Source of the DNA: an uncultured Clostridia bacterium
GTDB taxonomy: Bacteria > Bacillota > Clostridia > Christensenellales > Borkfalkiaceae
DNA: 19,013 nt
Direction of reading: 5' to 3'
NCBI GenBank assembly: GCA_944372565.1
Contig: CALVZR010000066.1
Location: 1 to 19,013 of the forward strand
The position numbers were made by a program, and so were the translations under genes. This document shows, piece by piece, positions 1-7,404 of this stretch (positions within the stretch are counted from its first letter, which is position 1; each line of letters begins with the position of its first letter). The notes under the pieces are model-generated. The model was not told the origin of the DNA. It searched no databases and saw nothing but the letters and a program-made list of their open reading frames with translations.

Positions 1-48
1 CAGCGCGCTGTCGATATTCTCGTTTTCACCCACGCGAACCGTAGACAT
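1..48 (-). CDS. rpsU: 30S ribosomal protein S21, N-terminal fragment (partial at window edge)
   Basis: Only the first 16 codons lie in the window, reading MSTVRVGENENIDSAL on the minus strand. This matches the start of bacterial S21, where a short beta segment is followed by a GENE-x-hydrophobic-x-x-AL pattern and then the basic RRFKR stretch, which here lies beyond the edge. S21 is a small basic protein of the 30S subunit platform that helps initiation on natural mRNAs. The start codon is fixed by a strong Shine-Dalgarno sequence (GGAGGG at 55-60) six bases upstream. The context also fits: in Firmicutes rpsU follows the dnaJ-prmA-rsmE-mtaB genes. It has its own strong promoter (97-125), so it can be made independently of the genes upstream. 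Confidence 0.88.
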   Translation of the reverse strand, partial: MSTVRVGENENIDSAL

Positions 49-96
49 TCCAAACCCTCCTTCGCCCTAAGGGGCCTTTATTCTTCAGCGATATAT

Positions 97-125
97 AATA
101 TATCAAAAGGAGCGGAAAAAGTCAA
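97..125 (-). promoter_or_regulatory. Sigma-A type promoter of rpsU
   Basis: On the minus strand, TTGACT (120-125) and TATATT (97-102) are separated by exactly 17 bases, a near-consensus housekeeping promoter. Transcription would start near position 90, giving a leader of about 40 bases before the rpsU start codon at 48. An inverted repeat (134-159) lies just upstream of the -35 box. Confidence 0.8.
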
Positions 126-133
126 CAGATTTC

Positions 134-159
134 ACGCGGTTTTGCAAAAACGGCCGCGT
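134..159. repeat. Inverted repeat just upstream of the rpsU promoter
   Basis: ACGCGG (134-139) is mirrored by CCGCGT (154-159), with a self-complementary TTTTGCAAAA core (140-149) between them. It starts 9 bases upstream of the rpsU -35 box. It could be an operator or simply a stem-loop after the small upstream gene; there is no T-tract that would make it a classical terminator. Confidence 0.4.
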
Positions 160-219
160 CAAATTTTTCCGCGCCGAAGACGACAGATCCGTCCGCTCCG
201 CAAAAAAATATATTCCATA

Positions 220-405
220 TTACTGCTTTGATGAGTATTTCTTTTTGATTTCAGCTAATGCTTCATAATATAAAGCATCTTTTATCATCGGAATGCGCGG
301 ATTTTTCTCTTTCGGAGCGCGGTTCGCCAGTTCGGCAAGCGCAATCGCCTTTGCAATCCCCTCGATTTCTTCATCGGTAAATTGCACCTTTTCCTTTGCC
401 TCCAT
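220..405 (-). CDS. Small hypothetical protein, 61 residues
   Basis: I do not recognise a family. The product is a short, highly charged, probably helical soluble protein. Its acidic N-terminal half carries the pattern TDEEIEGIAKAIALAELANRA, and a basic tail ends in KKKYSSKQ. There is no signal peptide, membrane segment or metal-binding motif. It is very likely a real gene because a near-perfect Shine-Dalgarno sequence, AAAGGAGGTC (411-420), sits at the right distance from the ATG. It follows the HIT gene on the same strand with a 54-base gap and precedes rpsU, which has its own promoter. It therefore probably lies at the end of the transcript from the prmA-rsmE-mtaB-HIT genes. In most Firmicutes rpsU follows directly, so this gene looks like a lineage-specific insertion. 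Confidence 0.7.
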   Translation of the reverse strand: MEAKEKVQFTDEEIEGIAKAIALAELANRAPKEKNPRIPMIKDALYYEALAEIKKKYSSKQ

Positions 406-459
406 AGCACGACCTCCTTTTATGCTCTTATGCCCGTTCTTCCGCTTTTTCCAACGTTT

Positions 460-801
460 TCACGCGGGCGTCCAGCCCATTTTCTGCCCCGAAAGGATAT
501 GTATGTGCAGATGAAACACACTTTGCCCCGCGTTGTCGCCCTGGTTGATCACCAGCCTGTACCCGCCTGCAAGCCCCAGCTCTTTTTCGAGCGTTGGGAT
601 CACTCTGAAGCAGTGCGCAAGCTGCGCGGCGTCCTCTTCGGTCATTTCCGAAAGCAGTTTGAAATGGTTTTTCGGAATGCAGAGAAAATGGTTTTTCGCC
701 TTGGGATCGATGTCCTTGATGATCATCATCTCATCGTCTTCGTAAACTTTTTCCGAAGGGATCTCCCCCTTCCTGATCTTACAGAAAATGCAGTCTTCCA
801 T
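460..801 (-). CDS. Histidine triad (HIT) family protein, HinT-like
   Basis: A 113-residue protein of the HIT superfamily, which are small dimeric nucleotide-binding enzymes. HinT-type members hydrolyse purine nucleoside phosphoramidates and aminoacyl-adenylates. The catalytic triad motif HLHIHIL is at residues 97-103 (His97, His99, His101). The N-terminal CIFCKI (Cys4, Cys7), with His46 and a triad histidine, matches the zinc site seen in many bacterial members. The length is normal for the family (about 110-140). The start codon follows the mtaB stop by three bases, with the Shine-Dalgarno GGAGGA inside the end of mtaB, so the two genes are translationally coupled. HIT genes commonly occupy this place between mtaB and rpsU in Clostridia. 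The physiological substrate cannot be told from sequence. Confidence 0.93.
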   Translation of the reverse strand: MEDCIFCKIRKGEIPSEKVYEDDEMMIIKDIDPKAKNHFLCIPKNHFKLLSEMTEEDAAQLAHCFRVIPTLEKELGLAGGYRLVINQGDNAGQSVFHLHIHILSGQKMGWTPA

Positions 802-804
802 CGC

Positions 805-2043
805 TTATCCTCCGCAGCGTTCCGCGAGCACGCCGTCGCGGAAGCTTTCTTTTATTATAACAGGAATTTCCCCGCAAAGCAAGGGTTCTTTGAGATATGC
901 GCGCAAATAATTGCCCGTATAGCCCGAAACGAACTCCCCGTCGCTCTCTTCCGCCACCACCTTTTCCCGCTCTCCGAAGTTTTTGCGCGCGAAATTTTCG
1001 CGGCAGATTTTCTTTTCGGCAAGCAGGCGTTCGGTGCGCTCCTTTTTGACGGCGGCGGGCAGATCTTTCATGGAAAACGCCGCCGTGCCGCTCCGCGGCG
1101 AATACGGGAAACAATGGATATCGGAAAACGCCGCCGCCCGCACGAGGGCGAGCGTTTCTTCAAAATTCTTTTCCGTTTCCGAAGGAAATCCCGCGATGAT
1201 GTCCGTCGTAACGCCCGCGCGCGGGAAAAACAAGCGGATGAGTTCCACCTTGCCTAGATATTCCGCGGCGGTGTAGCGGCGGTTCATTGCTCTGAGCACC
1301 TCGTCCGACCCCGATTGCAGGGAAAGGTCAAAATGCGGCGCGACATTCCGCATTTCCGCGAGCGCGCTCAGAAATTCCCCGTCGATCACGTTCACTTCGA
1401 GAGAGCCAAGCCGCACGCGCTTATCCGTATCTTTCAGCAAACGCATCAACCCCGTAAGGCCGCAATCCCGATAGCGGTATGCCGAAAGATTGATGCCGCC
1501 GAGCACCACTTCCGCGCACGCCGCGTTTTCGATTTCCCGCTTCACGCTTTCGGGCTGGCGGGAACGCGACCTGCCCCGCAGATAGGGAATGATGCAGTAC
1601 GAACAGAAATTATCGCACCCGTCCTGCACCTTCACGTAATGCCGCGCCTTCGCCGTGTCGGGCGGGAGAAGTTCTTCGTAGCTTTTGCGTTCGGGCGCGA
1701 TCTTCACGCCGCGCGCTCCGAGCAGGGAAAGGATCTCCCCCTTATCGAACACGCCCGTAACCAGGCGGGCGTTTTTCTTGTGCGCGAACGGATCGGGGTC
1801 TTTCTGACAGGCGCACCCCGTGTAGATGATTTCCGCCTCCGCCGCGAGCGCGGCGATGCGCGCCGCCGTCTGGCGGGATTTCTTTTCCGCCTCCGCCGTA
1901 ACCGCGCAGGTGTTCACGATGTAAAGATCGGCTTTTTCCAGCTTTTCGGTAACCTCGTGCCCCGCCTCTTTCAGCCCGCGCGCGAGCGATTCGCTCTCCG
2001 ACGCGTTGACCTTGCAGCCCAGGGTAAAGATACAAATTTTCAT
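805..2043 (-). CDS. mtaB: tRNA (N6-threonylcarbamoyladenosine(37)-C2)-methylthiotransferase MtaB
   Basis: A radical-SAM methylthiotransferase that converts t6A37 to ms2t6A37 in tRNAs reading ANN codons. The N-terminal UPF0004 domain carries the three cysteines of the auxiliary 4Fe-4S cluster (Cys10 in TLGCKVN, Cys46 in NTCAVT, Cys77 in YTGC). The radical-SAM CxxxCxxC motif is Cys143, Cys147 and Cys150, within DGCDNFCSYCIIPYLRGR. The last 60 or so residues form a TRAM-like RNA-binding domain. TLGCKVN and NTCAVTAEAEKKSRQ are typical of MtaB rather than MiaB or RimO. At 412 residues it is slightly shorter than the usual 430-450 but shows no obvious break. Its ATG overlaps the rsmE stop (ATGA), so translation is coupled. 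Confidence 0.94.
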   Translation of the reverse strand: MKICIFTLGCKVNASESESLARGLKEAGHEVTEKLEKADLYIVNTCAVTAEAEKKSRQTAARIAALAAEAEIIYTGCACQKDPDPFAHKKNARLVTGVFDKGEILSLLGARGVKIAPERKSYEELLPPDTAKARHYVKVQDGCDNFCSYCIIPYLRGRSRSRQPESVKREIENAACAEVVLGGINLSAYRYRDCGLTGLMRLLKDTDKRVRLGSLEVNVIDGEFLSALAEMRNVAPHFDLSLQSGSDEVLRAMNRRYTAAEYLGKVELIRLFFPRAGVTTDIIAGFPSETEKNFEETLALVRAAAFSDIHCFPYSPRSGTAAFSMKDLPAAVKKERTERLLAEKKICRENFARKNFGEREKVVAEESDGEFVSGYTGNYLRAYLKEPLLCGEIPVIIKESFRDGVLAERCGG

Positions 2044-2750
2044 CCGAGTTCTCCCAGAGCGCGCATAACGAGGGCGAGCGCGGCGACGGCCGCGGTATCG
2101 GCGCGCAGAATGCGCCTGCCGAGCGAGAGGAAGGAAAATCCCGCCGCCTTCGCGGTTTCCGCCTCCGCCGCGGTAAAGCCGCCCTCGGGACCGACGACGA
2201 CCGCCGCCGAAGAGGAGAGCGCGCTAAGCTCCGCCTCGTCTTTTTCGGCGAACTCGCAGGCGAAAAACTTGTTTTCCGCCGTTACGGAGGCGAGCGCGGC
2301 GGCGAAATCGTCGAAATACACGACTTCGGGCGCAACGCTCCTGCCGCACTGTTTGGCGGCCTCCGCGGAAACCTTATTGAGCCGCGCCAGCTTGTTTTCG
2401 TTCATATACGCCGCGCAGTGTTCGGAGCGGAACACGGCGATCTTTTTCGCGCCGAGCTCCACCGCTTTCTGCACGGAAACTTCGGTTTTATCGCCCTTGA
2501 GATAGCCGCAGAGCAGCGTTACTTCCGCCTGCGGCTCCCTGTCGCTTTTCCTCCGCCCCTCCACCTTTACGGAAAGGGAATTTTTCTCCACCGAAAGCAC
2601 CCTGCCGGGGTATTCGTACGCCGTATTGTCGCAAAGAATGACCTCGTCGCCCTTCTTCACGCGGAGCACGTTCGCCGCGTGGCGGAACTCCTCCCCCGTC
2701 AGAACGGTTACGTTTTCTATTTTATCGGTAAAAAATCTGCGCGCCGTCAT
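2040..2750 (-). CDS. rsmE: 16S rRNA (uracil(1498)-N3)-methyltransferase RsmE
   Basis: A SPOUT-class methyltransferase that makes m3U1498 in 16S rRNA near the decoding centre, using SAM. The N-terminal PUA-like domain starts RRFFTDKI and includes the HAANVLRVKKGDEV segment (residues 24-37). The C-terminal trefoil-knot domain carries GPEGGFT (187-193) and LGRRILRADTA (210-220). The family usually has LRTETA in the last motif, so Thr-Glu is replaced by Ala-Asp, a conservative but noticeable change. I chose the ATG at 2748-2750 because it overlaps the prmA stop as ATGA and gives the canonical N-terminus. An 18-codon longer reading frame runs back into prmA and adds an atypical Arg/Gly-rich extension. 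The 236-residue length is normal. Confidence 0.93.
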   Translation of the reverse strand: MTARRFFTDKIENVTVLTGEEFRHAANVLRVKKGDEVILCDNTAYEYPGRVLSVEKNSLSVKVEGRRKSDREPQAEVTLLCGYLKGDKTEVSVQKAVELGAKKIAVFRSEHCAAYMNENKLARLNKVSAEAAKQCGRSVAPEVVYFDDFAAALASVTAENKFFACEFAEKDEAELSALSSSAAVVVGPEGGFTAAEAETAKAAGFSFLSLGRRILRADTAAVAALALVMRALGELG

Positions 2751-3670
2751 CTCGTCATCGCCACCGCGGCCCATTCGCCCCGCCGCACGGTTTCGAGCTC
2801 GCAAAATCCCTGCGCCGAAAAGGCCTCCTTCACGAAATTTTCCTTGCTTAAAAGGATGCCGCTCAAAACGATCACCCCGTTTTCTTTCAGGTTGGCGCCG
2901 ATCTTCGGGGCGAACCCGACCAGAATTTCCGCCATAATATTCGCGAGGATGAGATCGCCCTTGCAGTTCTCGTCGTCGAGCAGGTTTTTCAGCTCCACGC
3001 GGCAGTTTTTCACGCCGTTAATGGCGGCGTTCGCCTGCGCGGCGGTTACGGCGCATTCGTCGATATCGGTCATCAGCACGTCCTCAGCGCCCAGCTTTGC
3101 CGCCGCCACGCCTAAAATGCCGCTGCCGCAGCCGACGTCGATCACCGAACTCTCCCGTTTCAGGTATTTTTGCAAAAGTTCGAGGCACATCGCCGTGGTT
3201 TCGTGCTCGCCCGTGCCGAACGCCATAAAAGAATCGATCTTCACGCACGTTTCGCCCGCGGCGGGCGCATAGTCCACCCACGCGGGGCAGATGGTGATCT
3301 TCCCCACGGAAAAGGGGCGGAAATGCTCCTTCCAGCTCTCTATCCAGGCGTCGCCCTCCACTTCGCGCTTGGCCGTTTCCAGCGTGCCCACGTCGATTTC
3401 CGCGCGCTCTTTCAGATCGGAAAGCCCGCGCTCGATCTTCCGCACGATATCCTGCCTGTCCGCGCGCACGTAGCCCTTGCACAGAACGGGCGCGGGCGCG
3501 AGCAGCCCCTCGTCTATGTAGTCCCAGGTTCCCTTTTTTTCTTTCGCCAGAGCGAGGATGTCGTTCACGTCCGAAACGGCAACGCCGTCTTCCGTATAGC
3601 GCCAGAAAATATCGCTTACGAGTTCGCTCCCCGCGGTGGTCGTATAAACTGTGATCTCGGTGTATTTCAT
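2747..3670 (-). CDS. prmA: Ribosomal protein L11 methyltransferase PrmA
   Basis: A SAM-dependent enzyme that trimethylates ribosomal protein L11 on several amino groups. After the substrate-binding N-terminal domain (MKYTEITVYTTTAGSE, later WKEHF at 113-117) comes the methyltransferase domain. This has AFGTGEHETT (150-159), the SAM-binding DVGCGSG (178-184), and LANI at 242-245, the family's fourth motif. The 307-residue length is typical. I prefer the ATG at 3668-3670, which gives the conserved N-terminus. A TTG six codons upstream (3686-3688) would begin inside the stem-loop that separates this gene from dnaJ. The Shine-Dalgarno is weak (AAAAGAAG), so expression may rely partly on readthrough from the chaperone genes. 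Its stop overlaps the rsmE start. Confidence 0.94.
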   Translation of the reverse strand: MKYTEITVYTTTAGSELVSDIFWRYTEDGVAVSDVNDILALAKEKKGTWDYIDEGLLAPAPVLCKGYVRADRQDIVRKIERGLSDLKERAEIDVGTLETAKREVEGDAWIESWKEHFRPFSVGKITICPAWVDYAPAAGETCVKIDSFMAFGTGEHETTAMCLELLQKYLKRESSVIDVGCGSGILGVAAAKLGAEDVLMTDIDECAVTAAQANAAINGVKNCRVELKNLLDDENCKGDLILANIMAEILVGFAPKIGANLKENGVIVLSGILLSKENFVKEAFSAQGFCELETVRRGEWAAVAMTR

Positions 3671-3686
3671 CTTCTTTTTTGAACGC

Positions 3687-3709
3687 AAAAAAGCCGTGTA
3701 CGGCTTTTT
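3687..3709 (-). terminator. Terminator-like stem-loop between dnaJ and prmA
   Basis: On the minus strand AAAAAGCCG pairs with CGGCTTTTT around a TACA loop, directly after the dnaJ stop. It has the A-tract, GC core and T-tract layout of a short intrinsic terminator, and would also read as one on the plus strand. With no visible prmA promoter nearby, it probably acts as a partial terminator that lowers transcription of prmA and downstream genes relative to the chaperones. Confidence 0.65.
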
Positions 3710-3712
3710 CCC

Positions 3713-4858
3713 TTACGAACGATAAGGATCCTTGCCGTACATGGCCTGTATGTTGTCTTTATACCGCTTCATTTTTTCGCACTGTTTCACGTCCGTGCTC
3801 TCGTCGAGTTCCTCTATCCTGCGCTTCTGTTCGCGCGTGAGTTTCTGCGGCACTTCCACGCTGACGGTTACGTATAAATCGCCCGTCTTTCTCGCGCTCT
3901 TGATGCCCTTGCCGCGGATGCAGAACACTTTGCCGCTCTGCGTGCCCTCGGGAACGGGATAGGAAACGGTGTCGTCTATCGTGGGCACTTCCACCTTTCC
4001 GCCCAGCGCCGCCGTGCGGAAGGAAACGGGCACTTCCACGTATAAATCGAAATTCTTCCGCGTGAAAATCTTGCTCGGCTCCACGCGGAAAAGCACGATG
4101 AGATCGCCCGCCGCGCCGCCGTTGCGGCTGGCCTCGCCGAACCCGCGCTTGCGGATGTAGCTGCCCGTATCCGCGCCCGCGGGGATATCCAGCGAAACCC
4201 GCGTATTGGCGCGCACATAGCCCTTTCCCTTGCAGTCCGGGCAGGTTTCTAAAATCTTCTTGCCCGTGCCGTGGCACTCGTCGCACGCGCGCACGCTCAC
4301 CGAACGGAAAAATCCGCTGTTGTTCACGTACTGCACCTGCCCCGTGCCGCCGCACTTTTCGCACGTTTTGTAAGCGGCGCCGTTCTTCGCGCCCGTGCCC
4401 TTGCACGCGGCGCACGGCTCGTTTCTCGTATAGGCGATCTCCTTATGGCAGCCCTTCGCCGCGTCCAGAAAACTGAGCGAAACTTCCACGGTGATGTCTT
4501 CGCCCTGCGATTTGGTCTGCGTTCTCGTGCGTCCGCCGCCGAACCCGCCGAAAATATCGCCGAAGATATCCTCGAACCCGCCGAAACCCGAAAATCCGCC
4601 CGCGCCGCCCTGCGAAAATCCGCCGCCGAAACCGCCCATGTTGGGATGTTCGAGTTCGAAGTCGTACTGCTTTCTCTTCTTTTCGTCGGAAAGCACCTCG
4701 TTCGCCTCGTTGATCTCCTTGAACTTATCCGCGCAGGAAGGGTCGTCCGGATGCAGGTCGGGATGATACTGTTTCACGAGCTTTCTGTATGCGCTCTTGA
4801 TCTCGTCCTGGCTCGCCGTTTTGGAGACTCCCAAAATTTCGTAATAATTCTTTGCCAT
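3713..4858 (-). CDS. dnaJ: Chaperone protein DnaJ (Hsp40)
   Basis: A full-length class I J-protein of 381 residues that delivers unfolded clients to DnaK and stimulates its ATPase. The J-domain is at residues 4-67 with the essential HPD at 32-34. A Gly/Phe-rich linker (about 75-109, many GGF repeats) follows. The zinc-binding region has four CxxCxGxG repeats beginning at Cys149 (CAACKGTG), Cys166 (CEKCGGTG), Cys192 (CDECHGTG) and Cys206 (CPDCKGKG). Two beta-sandwich client-binding domains complete it. The ATG at 4856-4858 gives the conserved [11 protein letters not shown] start and has AAGGGA as Shine-Dalgarno; a TTG six codons upstream keeps the frame open but is unlikely. It follows dnaK by 88 bases that contain a strong stem-loop (4877-4907). 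Confidence 0.97.
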   Translation of the reverse strand: MAKNYYEILGVSKTASQDEIKSAYRKLVKQYHPDLHPDDPSCADKFKEINEANEVLSDEKKRKQYDFELEHPNMGGFGGGFSQGGAGGFSGFGGFEDIFGDIFGGFGGGRTRTQTKSQGEDITVEVSLSFLDAAKGCHKEIAYTRNEPCAACKGTGAKNGAAYKTCEKCGGTGQVQYVNNSGFFRSVSVRACDECHGTGKKILETCPDCKGKGYVRANTRVSLDIPAGADTGSYIRKRGFGEASRNGGAAGDLIVLFRVEPSKIFTRKNFDLYVEVPVSFRTAALGGKVEVPTIDDTVSYPVPEGTQSGKVFCIRGKGIKSARKTGDLYVTVSVEVPQKLTREQKRRIEELDESTDVKQCEKMKRYKDNIQAMYGKDPYRS

Positions 4859-4876
4859 AGTCCCTTTTTTACGCAA

Positions 4877-4907
4877 ATACCGAAAGGCGGTATTCCGCCT
4901 TCGGTAT
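4877..4907 (-). repeat. Strong stem-loop in the dnaK-dnaJ gap
   Basis: ATACCGAA-GGCGG pairs with CCGCC-TTTCGGTAT (13 pairs with one bulged base) around an AATA loop in the mRNA of the heat-shock operon. No T-tract follows, so it is more likely an mRNA processing or stability element than a terminator. It is preceded by the sequence AAAAACACAAGGCAT, almost identical to one in the grpE-dnaK gap. Confidence 0.7.
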
Positions 4908-4946
4908 GCCTTGTGTTTTTATATAGTTATGCGTTTTGCGGAAAGA

Positions 4947-6752
4947 TCAGTTCTCGCCGCCCTGGTGGAATTCGGTATCCCCGTCGTTCGGCGCGCCGCC
5001 CTGCGGGCCTTGCTGCTGCGCCTGCTGATAGAGTTTTGCGAACACCGCCTGCGTGGAATCGGAAAGTTCTTCGGTCGCCTTCACGATGCGGTCGTTGTCG
5101 TTGCTTGCCAGCTCTTCCTTGGCCTTCTTCACAGCCTCTTCCACCTTGGCTTTGTCCTCCGCGGAGAGTTTGTCGCCCGAATCTTTGAGCGTCTTTTCGA
5201 TGGTGAAGATCAGCCCGTCGAGCTTATTGTGGTTTTCCACCGCTTCCTTGCGCTTTTTATCCTCTTCCTCGTACTGTTTCGCCTCTTTCACCGCCTTGTC
5301 GATATCGGCTTCGGAGAGGTTGGTGGAAGAAGTGATGGTGATGTTCTGCGATTTGCCCGTGCCGAGGTCCTTTGCGGAAACGTTCACGATGCCGTTCGCG
5401 TCGATATCGAAGGTAACTTCGATCTGCGGCACGCCGCGCGGCGCGGGGGCGATGCCCGTCAGCTCGAACCTGCCGAGCGTTTTGTTATCTTTGGCGAATT
5501 CGCGTTCGCCCTGCAGAATATGGATATCCACCTGCGTCTGATTGTCCGCCGCCGTGGAGAATACCTGCGATTTCTTCACGGGGATGGTGGTGTTTCTCTC
5601 GATGAGTTTGGTCGTCACGCCGCCCAGCGTTTCGATGCCTAAAGATAGCGGCATCACGTCGAGCAGCAGAACGTCTTTGACTTCGCCGCTCAAAACGCCG
5701 CCCTGAATTGCCGCGCCGATGGCGACGCATTCATCCGGGTTGATGCCCTTGAACGGCTCTTTGCCCGTAACCTTGCGCACTTCGTCCACGACCGCGGGGA
5801 TACGCGTGGACCCGCCGACCAGGATGACCTTTTCGATATCCGAGTAGCTGAGTTTCGCGTCCGCCATCGCCTTTTTCAGCGGTTCGATGGTGGCCTCCAC
5901 GAGGTCTTTCGTGAGCGCGTCGAACTTCTGCCTCGTCAGATCGACGTCGAGGTGTTTGGGCCCGGTCGCGTCCGCCGTGATGAACGGCAGGTTGATGTTG
6001 GTTTTGGTCACGCCGGAAAGTTCGATCTTCGCCTTTTCCGCCGCCTCTTTCAGCCTCTGCATGGCGAGTTTGTCGCCCGAAAGGTCGATGCCCTCTTTCG
6101 CCTTGAATTCCGAAACGAGGTAATCCATGATGCGCTTATCGAAATCGTCGCCGCCCAGCATGTTGTTGCCGTTGGTCGCCAGCACTTCGAAAACGCCGTC
6201 GCCGATCTCCATGATGGAAACGTCGAACGTGCCGCCGCCGAGGTCGTAGATGATGACCTTCTGGCTCTTGCCTTCCTTATCCAGTCCGTAGGCGAGCGCC
6301 GCCGCCGTGGGTTCGTTGATGATCCGCAGCACGTTCAGCCCCGCGATCTTGCCCGCGTCCTTGGTGGCCTGCCTCTGGCTGTCCGTAAAGTAAGCGGGGC
6401 AGGTGATGACGGCGTCCGTCACCGTTTCGCCGAGATAGCTTTCCGCGTCCTTTTTGAGTTTGGTGAGGATCATGGCGGAAATTTCCTGCGGAGAATAAGA
6501 CTTATCGTCTATTTTCACCCTGTAATCCGAGCCCATATGCCGTTTGATCGAGGTTACCGTGCGCTCGGCGTTTGCCACCGCCTGCCGTTTGGCGACCTGG
6601 CCCACCAGCCGTTCGCCGTCCTTCTGGAAGCCCACGACCGAAGGGGTCGTCCTGTTGCCTTCCGCGTTCGCTATTACCACCGGCTCGCCGTTTTCCATAA
6701 CGGCTACGCACGAGTTTGTCGTTCCCAAATCGATACCGATCGTCTTGCTCAT
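4947..6752 (-). CDS. dnaK: Chaperone protein DnaK (Hsp70)
   Basis: A 601-residue Hsp70 that binds and releases hydrophobic segments of unfolded proteins in an ATP cycle. The nucleotide-binding domain carries the phosphate-1 motif GIDLGTTNS (6-14), [11 protein letters not shown] (146-156), [11 protein letters not shown] (169-179) and VGGSTRIP (312-319). The interdomain linker VLLLDV is at 361-366, followed by the beta substrate-binding domain and a helical lid. The short loop after SIKRHMG shows the deletion in the nucleotide-binding domain that marks Gram-positive DnaK. The C-terminus is Gln/Gly-rich and ends EFHQGGEN rather than the usual acidic EEVD-like or DADYEVVD tail. The start has a good Shine-Dalgarno (AAAGGAGA). 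It lies 57 bases after grpE, a gap that contains a small stem-loop. Confidence 0.98.
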   Translation of the reverse strand: MSKTIGIDLGTTNSCVAVMENGEPVVIANAEGNRTTPSVVGFQKDGERLVGQVAKRQAVANAERTVTSIKRHMGSDYRVKIDDKSYSPQEISAMILTKLKKDAESYLGETVTDAVITCPAYFTDSQRQATKDAGKIAGLNVLRIINEPTAAALAYGLDKEGKSQKVIIYDLGGGTFDVSIMEIGDGVFEVLATNGNNMLGGDDFDKRIMDYLVSEFKAKEGIDLSGDKLAMQRLKEAAEKAKIELSGVTKTNINLPFITADATGPKHLDVDLTRQKFDALTKDLVEATIEPLKKAMADAKLSYSDIEKVILVGGSTRIPAVVDEVRKVTGKEPFKGINPDECVAIGAAIQGGVLSGEVKDVLLLDVMPLSLGIETLGGVTTKLIERNTTIPVKKSQVFSTAADNQTQVDIHILQGEREFAKDNKTLGRFELTGIAPAPRGVPQIEVTFDIDANGIVNVSAKDLGTGKSQNITITSSTNLSEADIDKAVKEAKQYEEEDKKRKEAVENHNKLDGLIFTIEKTLKDSGDKLSAEDKAKVEEAVKKAKEELASNDNDRIVKATEELSDSTQAVFAKLYQQAQQQGPQGGAPNDGDTEFHQGGEN

Positions 6753-6780
6753 AATTGTTCTCTCCTTTATTTGATAGATT

Positions 6781-6796
6781 TCGGCGCTGCCGCCGA
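6781..6796 (-). repeat. Stem-loop in the grpE-dnaK gap
   Basis: TCGGCG pairs with CGCCGA around GCAG in the operon mRNA, about 30 bases upstream of the dnaK start. It is preceded by AAAAACACAATGCAT, which starts at the grpE stop codon. There is no T-tract, so termination is unlikely; a role in mRNA processing or in raising dnaK translation is possible. Confidence 0.55.
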
Positions 6797-6809
6797 TGCA
6801 TTGTGTTTT

Positions 6810-7397
6810 TTATTTGATAACGCTCACTTTCGCGTATCTGATGATTTTATCGCCGAGCTTGTAGCCCTTCTGGAACACCGCTTTCACGGTGTCCGCCTCC
6901 TCGCCCTCTTCCGCCTGCGCCTGCATCACCGCTTCGCAGAGGTTGGGGTCGAACTTTTCCCCTACGGGGTTGATCTCCGTGACGTTCTGACTTTTGAGCA
7001 TCTCCTCGAAACTCCTTAAAATCATCGCCACGCCCTCTTTGGTCTTCTCGTCCAGATCCATGGCGAGCGCCCGTTCGAGCGTGTCGCCCACCGTGAACAC
7101 CTTTACGAGGATATCCTTCTTTCCGTCGTTATACGCCTCCTTGTATAAGTTGGCGTTGCGCTTTTTATAGTTGTCGAATTCCGCCACCGAGCGCATCCAT
7201 TTATCCTTGTATTCGGCAGTCTGATCCGCGGCTTTGAGCTTTTCGTTCTCCTCCGCGAGCGCGGCGGCGCGCTCCTCCGCCTCTTTCAGCCGCTCGTTTA
7301 CGTCCGATTCTTCGGCAAAATTCGTTTCCTTTTCGGGAAGGTCTTGCGTTTCCTTCCGCTCCTTCTCCGCCGTCTTCTTTTCTTCTTTCATTTTCAC
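6810..7397 (-). CDS. grpE: Nucleotide exchange factor GrpE
   Basis: A 195-residue co-chaperone that releases ADP from DnaK and works as a homodimer. The N-terminal 60 residues are charged and disordered-looking, followed by a long coiled coil (about 30-90, Glu/Lys/Ala-rich). The family core WMRSVAEFDNYKKRN is followed by the C-terminal beta domain ending in VFQKGYKLGDKIIRYAKVSV, the typical GrpE tail (VxxxGYxxxDRxLRxAxV). I place the start at a GTG (7395-7397), because the AGGA overlapping the hrcA stop is five bases upstream of it. The ATG two codons later would have an 11-base spacing. The gene follows hrcA with only seven bases between them. Confidence 0.95.
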   Translation of the reverse strand: MKMKEEKKTAEKERKETQDLPEKETNFAEESDVNERLKEAEERAAALAEENEKLKAADQTAEYKDKWMRSVAEFDNYKKRNANLYKEAYNDGKKDILVKVFTVGDTLERALAMDLDEKTKEGVAMILRSFEEMLKSQNVTEINPVGEKFDPNLCEAVMQAQAEEGEEADTVKAVFQKGYKLGDKIIRYAKVSVIK

Positions 7398-7404
7398 TTA
7401 AATC

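Noticed and set aside
1315..2505. Long plus-strand frame opposite mtaB and rsmE
   Set aside because: Antisense shadow of two recognised genes; its composition is Arg/Ala/Phe-rich and matches nothing known.
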